Source: Maniola hyperantus (lineage: Eukaryota > Arthropoda > Insecta > Lepidoptera > Nymphalidae). Taken from it: a stretch of 64,000 nucleotides of DNA. A model generated the notes under the pieces. That model worked only from the letters and a program-made list of their open reading frames with translations. It made no database searches and was not told the origin of the DNA. A program made the position numbers and the translations under genes. Positions 32,385-43,016 of the stretch are shown in pieces. The stretch is taken from the NCBI RefSeq assembly GCF_902806685.2, contig NC_048562.1, positions 3,990,520 through 4,054,519 of the forward strand. Reading direction: 5' to 3'. Position 1 is the stretch's first letter; each line of letters starts with the position of its first letter.

Positions 32385-32465
32385 CTGGAAAAAGTTAAGT
32401 ACCTATTAAGTAAAAAGTTTGATAACTCAGAGCAAATACCTGTACAAAACGCAATAGATACTAAC

Positions 32466-32623
32466 ATTAAAATTGAGCGTGGGATCAGAGCCCTCTTCCG
32501 GGTGTGCGAAGAGATTTCTGCTGCGGCGGATGCGCGCACGCAGCTTGTCGAACAGCCGCGTCGCAGACGACGTGCGTGTTGCCACTGTTCCAACATAGAT
32601 GGCGTTAGTTTGATCTTTGGGTA
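32466..32623 (-). CDS. Gene 2, GC-rich upstream exon
   Basis: The acceptor TTTTTAACAG precedes TACCCAAAG; the donor is TTTTAAT then GTTAGT. 158 bases ending in phase 0, matching the next exon. It reads PKDQTNAIYVGTVATRT then LFDKLRARIRRSRNLFAHP. The basic Arg-rich segment may contact nucleic acid or act as a nuclear signal. A competing frame through the same DNA stays open here but hits a stop in the next exon, so it is rejected. The entry codon needs one base from an upstream exon not firmly located. Confidence 0.7.
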
Positions 32624-32955
32624 CTGTTAAAAAGCCTTGTATAACTTACACATATTATAATAGAGTAATGTAAAAGCCTGTTAATAAAAGATTTTAAAAA
32701 AAAATTAATAGAGTAGGATGTGACTTGATCTACACTGACATAGGTCGCGTTGTTGTGGGCCTTGGGAATCACGAAAAATTCAAATAATTTTTTTACCACG
32801 AAAGAAAACCCTATTGATTTATACTCTTTTCATTTCAATGTTTAATGACTTTTTTCCCCCCCTCCTTTTTGAGTCAAATATTTATATAGGTAGGTACCTA
32901 CAGAAAGGTTACAAATGTTAATTTCGCTTGTGTCCGCCGCCGCGGGTTCAGTTTC

Positions 32956-33022
32956 CATACTAAAATGGGCGACCTCCCACGGATAAACCCCAGCGCTCAC
33001 CACTGCGCCAGGGAGGTCGTCA
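32956..33022 (-). mobile_element. SINE family O, tRNA-like head
   Basis: Complement of the family O head (GGCGACCTCCCACGG, CAGCGCTCACCACTGCGCC). It borders the RTE insertion at 33033. Confidence 0.6.
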
Positions 33023-33032
33023 ACGCCATGGA

Positions 33033-33448
33033 TCATCATCATCATCATCAACCGATAGACGTCCACTGCTGGTTATAGGTCTCTTGTAATGACTTCCACA
33101 CGGTCTTGCGCCGCCGCCACCCAGCGGCTCCCTGCGACTCGTTTGATGTCGTCCGTCCACCTAGTGGAGGGTCTTCCATCACTGCGTCTTCCGATGCGAG
33201 GTCGCCATTCCAGCACCTTGGGACCCCAACGTCTATCGGTTTTATACGTACTACGAACTATGTGCTCTGCCAATTGCCACTTCCGCTTCGCAACCCGTTG
33301 AGCTATGTCGGTTACTCTAGTTCTCGTACGGATCTCCTCATTTCTGATTTGATCACGTAGAGAAACTCCGCACATAGCTCTCTCCATCGCCCGCTGAGTG
33401 ACTCTGAGCTTTCTTATGAGGCCCCATAGTTAGCGACCATGCCTAACG
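33033..33448 (-). mobile_element. RTE-type LINE, 5'-truncated, with target duplication
   Basis: The minus strand encodes RNEEIRTRTRVTDIAQRVAK ... GRRSDGRPSTRWTDDIKRVA, the C-terminus of lepidopteran endonuclease-reverse transcriptase LINEs, and ends in (GAT)n. ACGCCATGGA flanks both sides (33023-33032 and 33449-33458), a clean 10-bp target duplication. Only about 416 bp were inserted. The sequence lies within gene 2's presumed intron, same strand. Confidence 0.85.
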
Positions 33449-33458
33449 ACGCCATGGA

Positions 33459-33810
33459 TAATATGGATCAACCCACGACGACCTGCGCTTGGTCGCTGTG
33501 TCTGTGTTCTTATTAGTGGAAGGTCCCGGGTTCGATTCCTAGCAGGGATTAGGAATTTTATAATTTCTAAATTTCTGGTCTGGTATGGTGGGAGGCTTCG
33601 ACCGTGGCTAGTTACCACCATACCGGCAAAGCCGTGCCGCCAAGCGATTTAGCGTTCCGGGACGATGCCGTGTAAAAACCAAAGGGGCATGGGTTTATTA
33701 AAAACTGTCATACCCCTTTCCAGGTTAGCCCGCTTCGATCTTAGACTGCATCGTCACTGACCACGTGTGATTGCAGGCAAGGGCTAACTTGTATCTGAAT
33801 AATAAAAAAA
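33459..33810 (+). mobile_element. tRNA-derived SINE, family O
   Basis: B-box GGTTCGATTCC at about 33530, body with GTGGGAGGCTTC and GCCGTGCCGCCAAGCG, end CTTGTATCTGAATAATAAAA. The far 5' part of the head is rearranged at the RTE junction. Confidence 0.75.
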
Positions 33811-33924
33811 TACGAACACTTTAGTCGTTTATTTTCTTTGGTCGGCGAGAACGAGCGGTCTAGGCACGCAGAACGTGGAACTGTGTTCGACTTCTCCTGT
33901 AACTGAATATTAGAATGCAGTAGG

Positions 33925-34000
33925 TATAGTACGTGACAGGTCGAGATGACAATAGGGGAGGGAACGCCCCGCACACCCGCACAGCCCCTGCGGAAACCCG
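33925..34000. mobile_element. MITE family H, left half
   Basis: Carries TAGTACGTGACAGGTCGAG and the GC-rich start of the core, then breaks off. Confidence 0.65.
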
Positions 34001-34137
34001 GTGATAGTTTTATCACGTCATATCTCAATAAAAAAATTCTCAAAAAGAGTCACCAACTGAGTTGGTAGAGTAGCTACGGGTAACTTTAGAAAGGTGTCTA
34101 ACATTGCGAGTCGGTGGTTCAATGGAATTCGGCGAGT

Positions 34138-34262
34138 CTGACGACGGTTACGCACTCATCCGATCCGAGTCCGTGAAAATACGTTTTTCTTTTGTACGGT
34201 AGCTTATGACATGTCGTAGATATTTTTATATCCTTATTTTCCCGGATTCGGATCGGATGATC
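34138..34262. mobile_element. Palindromic MITE
   Basis: CATCCGATCCGAGTCCGTGA at the left is matched inversely by CCCGGATTCGGATCGGATG at the right, about 70 bp apart. The right outer end is lost. Confidence 0.65.
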
Positions 34263-34276
34263 CGAATAGGTGAAAA

Positions 34277-34405
34277 TCAGTACCCTTATTATAAATGCGA
34301 AAGTGTGTTTGTTTGTTGGTTTGTTGGTTTGTCCTTCAATCACGTCGCAACGGTGCAACGGATTGACGTGATTTTTCGCATGGGTATATATAAAGACCTT
34401 GCTGT
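34277..34405 (+). mobile_element. Helitron-like family B (B2), 5' half
   Basis: Starts TCAGTACCCTTATTATAAAT and runs through CGCAACGGTGCAACGGATTG, then stops. The CTAG end is missing. Confidence 0.65.
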
Positions 34406-34845
34406 CAAACGTCACACGTAACAGCGGCTAGAGAAAGACAGCAATAGCCACAAAGCAAAATAAGAAGAAGAAGAGAGACAGCAAATGAACTGTATATTAT
34501 ACAGATATGTATATAGGTATATATATTTATATATATTTGTGTATTATTAGAATGTACTGTGTATGTAGTCTAATTTATAATAATATAATATACCTAGGGC
34601 CATTTTCGGCTGCCGCATCAATCCGTGCTTTCGTGATTCCTTTCGTCAAAGGTTGCCTGGCAGAGCGATAAGGCCGCCTTTGCATGCTACAGCTATTAGA
34701 TTAAGATCCTGTATTGTGTTTTTTCAATGTTTACTTTGTGTTGTGTGCAATAAAGTGTAAAATAATAAATAATAATAATAACTGTCGCATTGCTACTGCT
34801 GTCGCTACTGCAACGTCTTACATCACCCCGCCCGGTTTATCTTAC

Positions 34846-34939
34846 ATTGCTAGCAGTGGTTGCAGTCGTCTCGTGGTGTAGCTGATGATGCATCGTCAAC
34901 GCACTCTCGAACTGCGCCGTGAAGCTGCACTGAGAGCAA
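34846..34939 (-). CDS. Gene 2, candidate upstream exon with a complete C2H2 finger
   Basis: The acceptor CACCTCATTCCAG precedes TTGCTCTCAGTGC; the donor is AGCAAT then GTAAGA. 94 bases encode CSQC, a 12-residue spacer with SFTAQFESALTM, then HHQLHH, a C-x2-C-x12-H-x3-H finger. The tail is Thr/Ala-rich. It ends in phase 0, whereas the 32466-32623 exon needs a one-base entry, so at least one exon between them is missing from the model. It could belong to a separate gene, but strand, finger type and spacing favour gene 2. Confidence 0.65.
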
Positions 34940-34984
34940 CTGGAATGAGGTGACAACTTGTCTGTATACACTAAATGGTTCGCA

Positions 34985-35404
34985 CCGAACTAAGGCAGTC
35001 GTCCGACCGCCGACGATGAACGAGAAACGAGTAGAACTAGAAACTTAAACGAGTTCGCGATCACCGGGAAGCGAGTGTGTAGTTTCGATAGCTTTGTCGC
35101 CGAGCGAGTGTGCAAATGCGACGAGCGATTACTCGCGCCATTCGCCCGCGGTCGCTCAGTCCTGTGCAAACCTGCGCGCGCATTACATGCGTCCAAGCGA
35201 GTGAGCATCGCTAAACGAATATCGAGTAAAATAACAAAAGCGAGTCGGCGCCGGCAGTGTGAACAGTCAGAGAGCAACTTTTGATATATGCATCTCTTTC
35301 GTTTACACGGAATGTACATTTATTGTGCGTTTCTTGAGAGAGAAATTCGCCGATAGTTAGTCGTTTTCTCGCCGGCGGCGGCGGTCGGACCACTGCCTAA
35401 GTGT
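34985..35404. mobile_element. Palindromic-end MITE with GC-rich termini
   Basis: AAGGCAGTCGTCCGACCGCC at the left mirrors GGCGGTCGGACCACTGCCT at the right; arms include ACGAGAAACGAGT-type text. About 420 bp with a (CGAGT)-rich interior. Open frames across it are not genes. Confidence 0.7.
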
Positions 35405-35409
35405 GAAAT

Positions 35410-35561
35410 CTATAGATAAATCTATAGTGCGCTCTTGACTTTGCTCAGACTTAAGACAGTGTTACAACGAGACAGAGCTATATCTCTCACATAAATCTAT
35501 CTCGTTTAACTCAATCTTAAGTCTGAGCAAAGTCAAAGTGCGCTCTATAGATCTCAGCCTG
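35410..35561. mobile_element. Palindromic MITE, family I, variant
   Basis: GACTTTGCTCAGACTTAAGA and its complement enclose the shared family I core (CGAGACAGAGCTATATCTC). Outer ends GCGCTC/ATAGAT differ from the 1976 copy. Confidence 0.7.
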
Positions 35562-35606
35562 ATTTCGTGCCCATTATTCTTGCTCCGTCAGGGTTGAAGT
35601 ATTTTT

Positions 35607-35790
35607 AGGGTTCCGTAACTCAAAAGGAAAAGAAAAAAAGGAACCCTTATCATTATTATTATCACTTTGTTGTCTGTCTGCCAGTCTGTCTGTCTTGTCT
35701 GTCAAGAAAACCTCTAGGGTAGGTACTTCCCGTTGACCTAGAATCACGAAAGGTAGGTAGGTAGGTCTTATAGCACAAGTACTTAAAGTT
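35607..35790 (+). mobile_element. MINE-2-like MITE, 5' fragment
   Basis: Begins AGGGTTCCGTAACTCAAAAG with an internal A-rich expansion and (GTCT)n, and ends after CTTATAGCACAAG. A family C element follows 18 bases later. Confidence 0.7.
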
Positions 35791-35807
35791 CCAATAGAGC
35801 CGGACAA

Positions 35808-36027
35808 TCTAAATATATAAAAGGAAAAGATGACTGACTGACTGACTGATCTATCAACGCACATCTCAAACTACTGGACGGATTGGGCTGAAATTTAGCA
35901 TGCAGAAAGCTATTATGACATAAACATCCGCTAAGAAAGGATTTTTGAAAACTCAACCCCTAAGGGGATGAAATAGGGGTTCGAAATATGTGTAGACCAC
36001 GCGGACGAAGTCGCGAGCATAAGCTAG
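35808..36027 (+). mobile_element. Helitron-like family C, full length
   Basis: Begins TCTAAATATATAAAAGG after an A and ends GCATAAGCTAG before a T. A short GC-rich hairpin (CGCGGACGAAGTCGCG) precedes the end. 5'-TC, 3'-CTAG, A|T insertion and no target duplication are Helitron hallmarks. Non-autonomous. Confidence 0.75.
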
Positions 36028-36320
36028 TAAGTAGATACATAATATTACAAACACTCACTTATAAAACATTATTTAAATTATAAAATAATTGAAATATATA
36101 GGTAAGAAATATCGAAATATCATTAAAAACGCTTCCAAAGTTCTAACACTTACAGCTTTCGTCAAAATCTGTCAAAGTTCACATCATGTTGCCAACTTGA
36201 CGGAGAATCTTGAGAATAAAGAAAATCTATGAATAGGTTTTACTAAAATAAGGGTCGTTCCTACCTAAGGAGTAAAAAGTCTACATACAAACCTATACCT
36301 AATTCTCTATATATATAAAA

Positions 36321-36745
36321 CCGGCCAAGTGCGAGTCAGGCTCGCACACTGAGGGTTCCGTACTACAGTCGTATTTTTTCGACATTTTGCACGATAATTC
36401 AAAAACTATGATGCATAAAAATAAATAAAAATCTGTTTTAGAATGCACAGGTAAAGCCCTTTCATACGATACCCCAATTGATATAGTTATCTTACTTCGA
36501 ATATTAAAAACCTTATTATTAGTTCATGACCACAATTTAGTTTTTTTGTGTGATCTAACCCTAAATTACGGTTTTCAGATTTTTCCCCTAAAGCCAGCTA
36601 TAAGACCCACCTACCTGCCAAATTTCATAATTCTAGGTCAACGGAAAGTACCCTGTCGGTTTCTTGACAGACAGACAGACAGACACACAACAAAGTGATC
36701 CTATAAGGGTTCCGTTTTTCCTTTTGAGGTACGGAACCCTAAAAA
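36321..36745 (-). mobile_element. MINE-2-like MITE, full length
   Basis: CCGGCCAAGTGCGAG to CGGAACCCT with short (ACAG)n. T-run targets on both sides as seen on the plus strand of the element. Confidence 0.85.
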
Positions 36746-36929
36746 TATGATAAAAATGAATAGCTAAATGTGTAGCTCATTCCATTCCATAGAGATAATA
36801 GTAATTCATCCAAATCCTTTTATATATTTAAAAAGTGAAAATAAATTCGTTTGTTTGTGTGCGAGTTAATTGTGCGGATTTTTCCCTTTACTGGTGCTGG
36901 TGCCAGATACATACATAGACATTGCCTTC

Positions 36930-37060
36930 ATGGCAAATTTCGTGATTTACGGAAAGTACCTACTTTTGATTCCCTTAAAGGGTCTTGATAGACAGACAGA
37001 CATATAACGAATTGATCCTATAAGGGTTCCTTTTTTCCTTTTGAGGTACGGAACCCTAAA
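36930..37060 (-). mobile_element. MINE-2-like MITE, 5' fragment
   Basis: Retains only the region from CAAATTTCGTGATTTACGG through (ACAG)n to TACGGAACCCT. Confidence 0.65.
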
Positions 37061-37112
37061 AAGTCAAACTTAGATCCACATTTTTACTTCAATCCAGATC
37101 TCACCAGAAAAA

Positions 37113-37322
37113 TCCATACTAATATTATAAATGCGAAAGTGTGTCTGTCTGTCTGTCTGTCTGCTAGCTTTTCATGAGCCAACAGTTCAACCAGTTTTGA
37201 TGGAATTTTGTTACAGAGTTAGCTTACATCCCGGGGAAAAACATAGGCTGATTTTTATCTCGGAAAATTAAAGTTTCACGGGATCCTAAATCCACGCGGA
37301 CGAAGTCGCGGGATTCATCTAG
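37113..37322 (+). mobile_element. Helitron-like family B, full length
   Basis: TCCATACTAATATTATAAAT to GGATTCATCTAG, inserted between A and T, with a (GTCT)n tract and the CGCGGACGAAGTCGCG hairpin. Confidence 0.75.
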
Positions 37323-39095
37323 TATAATATAATCCCGAATTTTCTTTTTTCTTCAACTGAAAAAATATTTATAGTCAAATCAACCCTAGTAGGGTTGATA
37401 AAAAAATTGGATTTTTTGGGACATTCCTATTTTTAGGAATCAGGGCCTGCAAAATAATTTTAATTGCTCCTTACTTTCGCAAAACTTGATAGTTAATAGG
37501 TATAATTATTACTATTTAATCATCAAGGTAATTTAAACAAGACTATAAAGAAATGCCTAAAAATACTTTTTTTAAGTAGGTAAACACTTATCTAATCCTT
37601 TTTTACGTATATTATATTATGTTATTGGCACAGAGGTCCCATGACGTATCAAATAAAGGGTCCAAACTTTTATGAAACTAAAGAATCTGTTATCTGAATA
37701 ACGGGTGTTTTTAGTCAACAGTTTCTACGGTTAATCCTTCACATCCTGTGCCGAATATTAAAACACAATCAACAAAGATTAAGTCCTTAAGATTTGATCT
37801 TAGTGCATTATCATTTAATAGTTAAAACACAGCATTGTGTGAAATCTCTGCAATTTTTTCACACAATCAGCATTCAATTATGTCTTTTTCTTCTTTAACC
37901 AGATAAATAAAACCTTTGTGTGCGATTTATCGTGATCAGAATGAATTAACCGAGATTTTTTGACGTACTTTTCGGAGGCAAATACTAGATAAAATCACCT
38001 TTATTGCATTTAAAATAAGGCGTTTAAGTTTAACAACCTGCAGGTAAACTTAAGTTGGTTTAAATACAAAGCCTTTGGAACCTGGTAAGTTAGTAACTGC
38101 GTTTTTCACCTCTTTGAAATTCAACTAGTCGCAATCCGTCGGTCGGCGTGTACGCACGTCATTTGGATTTTTACGTTATAAAAATCAAAATAGACACTAT
38201 AAAAACCCCAAAAAACGTAAAATCCATACATCGACAATACACTTTACCATCGAAAAACACTAGTGCGTTAAATAGTTTTTGTACAAAGCTAAAATAAACC
38301 GGTTAAAATAGGAAGTAGGTACGACAACACAACATTTCGCGTTCAGTTATATAAAATTGTTCTTTCGCAGGTAAGGCTGGCTTTGTTTGTGTAAAAGAGT
38401 TTTGTTTTTAGAAAAAAAAAGTGGTTAACAGTCGCCAGTTGAGTGAAATCGAGTGCATTTTGTCAGGTGAGTGATTGTTTTTTTGTCGCTCAACGCTTTC
38501 ACCGAGGTATTTTAGGGTTGAAAGAGTGTGACGTGAATTGGAACGCTAGTTTTTTTGAGTATTTTAAAGTGCACATTTCTCTTTCTTGGAACTTTTCTTT
38601 AAAAATACGTTATATTACTTGGTTAACTTTGGTTTTATTGCTGTAAACCTGTTTAGGTACAGGTTAGGTAGCGGACTTAGCTTAGATACCTATATAACAG
38701 TTGACATGCCACTTTTGCATAGCGATGGCACATTTTCAACACGTTTTACTCAGTGGCCAGGTATCTAGTTAAGTTGTACAGTCATACAATGCGTATACAA
38801 AGTAGGTAGGCACCAAAGTAGGTTGTAGTTAACCCTCAATTTGTTGGTTTGTAACCAACTATTATATAATTAGACGTAATTGCATATTTTACCGTAATTC
38901 AATATGTCTTACGTAGGCTCGTTAACTTCGTTATATACTTACCTTATATTAAGTTTTAAATGATTGATTTCATAACAAAATCATTTAGGTATGTGATAGG
39001 TTACTAAAATTAAACTTAGGTACATCTTATAGTTTGAAAATCATATTATTATAGACTTAAAATACGTAGGCACCTAATCTTCCAGTTATAGACTA
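37323..39095. other. Repeat-poor DNA with possible untranslated exon
   Basis: Mostly unique AT-rich sequence. Around 38344-38465, TTCAGTTATATAAAATTG is followed by two strong donor-like words (CAG then GTAAGG at 38371; CAG then GTGAGT at 38466). This could be a 5' untranslated exon of an unseen plus-strand gene; no coding evidence. Confidence 0.3.
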
Positions 39096-39304
39096 CTAGA
39101 TAATGCCCACGACTTCATCCGCGTGGATTTAGGATTTCAAAGTCCCATGGAAACTCTTTGATTTTCTAGGATATAGCCTATGTCCTTCCCCGAGATGTAA
39201 GCTACCTTTGTACCAAATTTCATCGAAATCGGTTGAACAGATGGGCCGTGAAAGGCTAGCAGACAAACACAGACACATTTTCGCATTTATAATATTAGTA
39301 TGGA
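39096..39304 (-). mobile_element. Helitron-like family B, full length
   Basis: CTAGATAATGCCCACGACTT to ATATTAGTATGGA on the plus strand. Termini and hairpin present, slightly mutated. Confidence 0.75.
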
Positions 39305-39605
39305 TTTAGGTAATCTAAGACCCAAAATTTTGAGTTTAGGTTTCACTTGCACAAAGAAACTTTAACTGATTTAGTATTTTTTTTTAATTGTAGGTATATT
39401 TAAAAGGTGACAGCATTAAAATATTTAACTATGTAAATCAATTTAACTAATCAGTGTACTTGGTAAAATGCGCTTTTTAATTTTTTTTAGAAACATTACG
39501 AAAACGTGCATAATGTATTTTCAAATTAAATGACAAACTTTCCAAAATAGGCTGAATCCGCAAAAATTCGGACTCATGGTTGTCCTTTTCCCTAAATTAA
39601 AAGCG

Positions 39606-39668
39606 GGGGATGTGCGGGTGTGCGGGGCGTTCCCACCACGATTGCCATCTCAACCTGTCGCGTACTTA
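39606..39668. mobile_element. MITE family H, right end
   Basis: GC-rich core remnant (GTGCGGGTGTGCGGGGCG) then CAACCTGTCGCGTACTTA. The left half is absent. Confidence 0.6.
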
Positions 39669-39698
39669 TCTACTGACATCGGGCTATTTTTGGTGATG

Positions 39699-40268
39699 GT
39701 CCTCTGGTAAGTTGCAGACCGTTGTTTAAAGACTTAAAGGTTTTGCCGCTACCGAGCATGTTTATTAAAGAAATATGCATTTTCGTCAAAAAGTACCCTC
39801 AGTATTTTAAGCGTAACAGCGAAATGAATAGAAGTAAAAGGTATCCTAATAAATTGTACGTACCGAGATGCAACATGGATATATTCAAAAGAAATGCCTT
39901 TTATAAGGCCATTATGGTATTTAATAAGCTACCGCAGTCAATACAAGCCATGCCGCCACAAATTTTTAAGGTCAAACTTAAGGACTGGCTTATGGAAAAA
40001 TGTTTCTATAGTGTAAATGATTATATGACCCATTAATGTAGATTTGACCTTAACTGTTTTGTTGCTGTTGTAGGATAATTATTTATATTTTATGATAACT
40101 ATTTTTTTTTTTTAATTATTATTGACATCGACATGCGTTTTTAATGTAATAGAACAATTTGCACACTAAGTTATTGGTTGAATGTGTTAGAACAAAATAG
40201 ATTTAAGACCAAATTGTACCACATTCTAGCAAATAAACACTATTTCTATTTCTATTTCTATTTCTATC
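39699..40268 (+). mobile_element. Jockey/CR1-like LINE 3' end with (TTTCTA)n tail
   Basis: A 104-codon frame (39722-40036) reads FIKEICIFVKKYPQYFKRN ... IMVFNKLPQSIQAMPPQIFK ... WLMEKCFYSVNDY, the familiar C-terminus of jockey-type reverse transcriptases. A 3' UTR follows, then (TTTCTA)n at about 40243-40268, a typical LINE tail. 5'-truncated; catalytic domains absent. Confidence 0.75.
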
Positions 40269-40678
40269 GAGTGTCTACGTGTGTGACACTGGGTCTAGTG
40301 TCGTCGTGTATCTTTAGTTTTACCCCGGCTCCACACGTTCGCCCAAACGCTGTTCGCAACGTGTGTATCGGATACACGAACGCTGTATTGTAAGATTCCT
40401 GCGCGCGCAGCCTCTGACATTTACGATAGTGATCTGCGCCACCATAAATGGCCGCTACCGCAAGCGAGAGGCATCAGCAGTCACAATAGACAATGTATCA
40501 AACACATGTCATGACATATGCACATTGTATTATAAACATACAAATAAAGGTGTGTTTTTACACTCGCAAAAGATGGCGCGATGAGTGGCGACTGGCGAGC
40601 CGAAACGCGTGCTGCCAGATATAAGTCCCGCAAATTGCTATTGCGCTGGAACCGTGTCTCAACAAACACACTTTCGCA

Positions 40679-40881
40679 TCCCGACTAATATTATAAAGGC
40701 GTGTATGTTTGTTACTACTTCACGCAAAAACTACTGGACGGATTTGGCTGAAATTTGGAATGAAGATAGACTATACCCTGAATTAGCACATAGGCTACTT
40801 TTTATCCCGGAAAACTAACGAGTTCCCACGGAATTTTGGAAAACTTAAATCCACGCGGACGAAGTCGCGAGCATCAGCTAG
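40679..40881 (+). mobile_element. Helitron-like family B (B3)
   Basis: TCCCGACTAATATTATAAAG to GCATCAGCTAG, with ACTACTGGACGGATTTGGCT in the middle, a block shared with family C. Evidence of mixing between families. Confidence 0.7.
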
Positions 40882-40940
40882 TTTACAATATGGGGGCTAC
40901 CCCCCAGGTAGGGATTAATCATCATCACCATTTTATAATG

Positions 40941-41010
40941 ATGATGATGATTATGATTTGATAGTGATCTATCAACCGATAGACATCATCCAGTGATCCA
41001 CAGCTGGACA
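40941..41010 (-). mobile_element. RTE-type LINE 3' tail fragment
   Basis: (ATC)n-type tract followed by ATCAACCGATAGACATC and CCACAGCTGGACATA, the complement of the RTE 3' end. Confidence 0.55.
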
Positions 41011-41012
41011 TA

Positions 41013-41175
41013 ATACGTACGAAGCGACTTGCCTCCTCATTTCTAATTCGAACCGCTAAGACTTGGAACACCCTTCCAGCATCAATTTTCCATTCCATCA
41101 ATTATAATATGGGTACCTTCAAGTCAAGAGTGAATAGGCATCTTCTAGGCAAGCGCGCTCCATCTTAGGCTACAT
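41013..41175 (+). mobile_element. Jockey-type LINE, C-terminal fragment
   Basis: The plus frame reads LASSFLIRTAKTWNTLPAS and NMGTFKSRVNRHLLGKRAP then stop. Near-identical to the minus-strand fragment in gene 1 intron 1. Confidence 0.7.
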
Positions 41176-41212
41176 CATCACTTGCCACCGTCTGATTGCA
41201 GTCAAGCGCTAT

Positions 41213-41396
41213 TAGTACCCTTATTATAAATGCGAAAGTGTGTTTGTTTGTTGGGTTGTCCCTCAATTAAGTACGTCGCAACGGTGCAACGGATTGACGT
41301 GATTTTTTGCATGGGTATAGAATATAGATAAAGACCTGGAGAGTGACATAGGCTACTATATAACAGGAAAATCAATGCGAAGCCGGGGCTCGCTAG
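41213..41396 (+). mobile_element. Helitron-like family B (B2)
   Basis: TTAGTACCCTTATTATAAAT (first bases mutated from TC) to GGGGCTCGCTAG. The 3' hairpin is partly deleted. Confidence 0.65.
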
Positions 41397-41402
41397 TCTA
41401 AA

Positions 41403-41595
41403 TCTAAAAATTATATAAAAGGAAAAGGTGACTGACTGACTGACTGATCTATCAACGCACAGCTAAACTACTGGACGGATCGGGCTGAAATTTGGCATGC
41501 AGGTAGCTATTACGACGTAGGCATCCGCTAAGAAAGGACTTTTGAAAATTGCACCGGGCGGAGCAAGGGCGGACGAAGTGGCGAGCATAAGCTAG
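41403..41595 (+). mobile_element. Helitron-like family C, tandem with family B
   Basis: TCTAAAAATTATATAAAAGG to GCATAAGCTAG, starting seven bases after the previous element's CTAG. Internal deletion before the hairpin. Confidence 0.7.
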
Positions 41596-41792
41596 TATAA
41601 TATTATATAGGAGAAGGGATCAGCTGGCGTGATATCATTGCCAAGTTTAGTTCATAATAATTGTGATTACTAATTGATTAATATAAACCTACGCAATTGC
41701 TCTTGGCCATTCAATTCAATTTAGTTACCTATCTTACAATAGGTAGATAGATATCTTATCAGTAGGCCTACTTGACATTTCAAATTAGAAAG

Positions 41793-41812
41793 AAAGAAAG
41801 AAAGAAAACTGG
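41793..41812 (+). repeat. (GAAA)n microsatellite
   Basis: Five GAAA units followed by AACTGGTTTATCC. In Lepidoptera (GAAA)n tracts often border mobile elements; none could be delimited here. Confidence 0.7.
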
Positions 41813-41980
41813 TTTATCCATCTTATGCCTAAGGTACAAACAAACTTAAAATTAATAGTTAAGTTAGTAGATAGTAGTTAGTAGATAATAAGAAGTACTT
41901 AATAATTAATTAAATCTAAAATGAGTTCTTGCACCCACTTGGCACAAGATGAAATTACAATGCCATATAAATAAAAAAAA

Positions 41981-42331
41981 CCGGCCAAGTGCGAGTCAGG
42001 CTCGCGCAATGAGGGTTCCGTACTACAGTCGTATTTTTCGACGTTTTGCACGATAATTCAAAAACTATGATGCATAAAAATAAATAAAAATCTGTTTTAG
42101 AATGTACAGGTGAAGACCTTTCATATGATACCCCACTTGATATATTCACTCACTTCGAAAGTTGAAAATACTAATTATTAGTTCATGACCACAATTTAAT
42201 TTTTTTTGTGTGTCCTAACCCGAAATTCACGGTTTTCAGATTTTTCCCCAAATGTCAGCTATAAGACCTACCTACCTGCCAAATTTCATGATTCTAGGTC
42301 AACGGGAAGTACCCTGTAGGTTTCTAGACAG

Positions 42332-42383
<52 letters not shown>

Positions 42384-42433
42384 CAAAGTGATCCTATAAG
42401 GGTTCCGTTTTTCCTTTTCAGGTACGGAACCCT
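41981..42433 (-). mobile_element. MINE-2-like MITE with expanded (ACAG)n
   Basis: Full-length copy; the ACAG tract near 42328-42382 is the longest of its family here. Confidence 0.85.
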
Positions 42434-42527
42434 AAAAAAAAATCTCGGTGCTTGAAGACCAAAGTCTTCGAACAGTGCATGTTACTAGTGAAGTGAAAAC
42501 ACCATTTGGATCCGAGACATAACGCTA

Positions 42528-42747
42528 TCAGTACCCTTATTATAAATGCGAAAGTGTGTTTGTTTGTTGGTTTGTCCAGTGTCCTTCAATCACATTGCAA
42601 CGGTGCAACGGATTGACGTGATTTTTTTGCATGGGTATAGATATAACGACCTGGAGATAGGGTTATATATATCCCGGAAAATCAAAGAGTTCTTTTTAAT
42701 TTTTAAAAACCTAAATCCACGCGGACGAAGTCGCGGGTATCATTTAG
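42528..42747 (+). mobile_element. Helitron-like family B (B2), near full length
   Basis: TCAGTACCCTTATTATAAAT to GGGTATCATTTAG. The terminal CTAG is mutated to TTAG, which would probably block further movement. Confidence 0.7.
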
Positions 42748-43016
42748 TAGGTATTACATATAATTATAAGAATTGCACTAGACTAACTGACTGCCTGGCA
42801 GTACCACCTCACACAATAATCTCACAGATTTCCATCACATATTTCTGAGAACACTATGTTCCTACGTTCTTAGAATACCTACTTAAACACAGGTGCATTT
42901 TAATTGTATAATAAGCTGATTAAATTACTTCACACAATACTAGCTTGGCTGCCCCGGCTTTAATCAATCAATATTTTTTATTGTTATCAAAAATTATAGT
43001 CCTTAACAGTAAAAAA

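Noticed and set aside
32345..32596. Frame beginning MLEQWQHARRLRRG through the gene 2 exon
   Set aside because: Continuing across the next splice gives a stop within a dozen codons, whereas the other frame joins into a zinc finger.
34990..35393. Frames of 60-109 codons around the 35-kb GC-rich patch
   Set aside because: They span a palindromic-end MITE on both strands.
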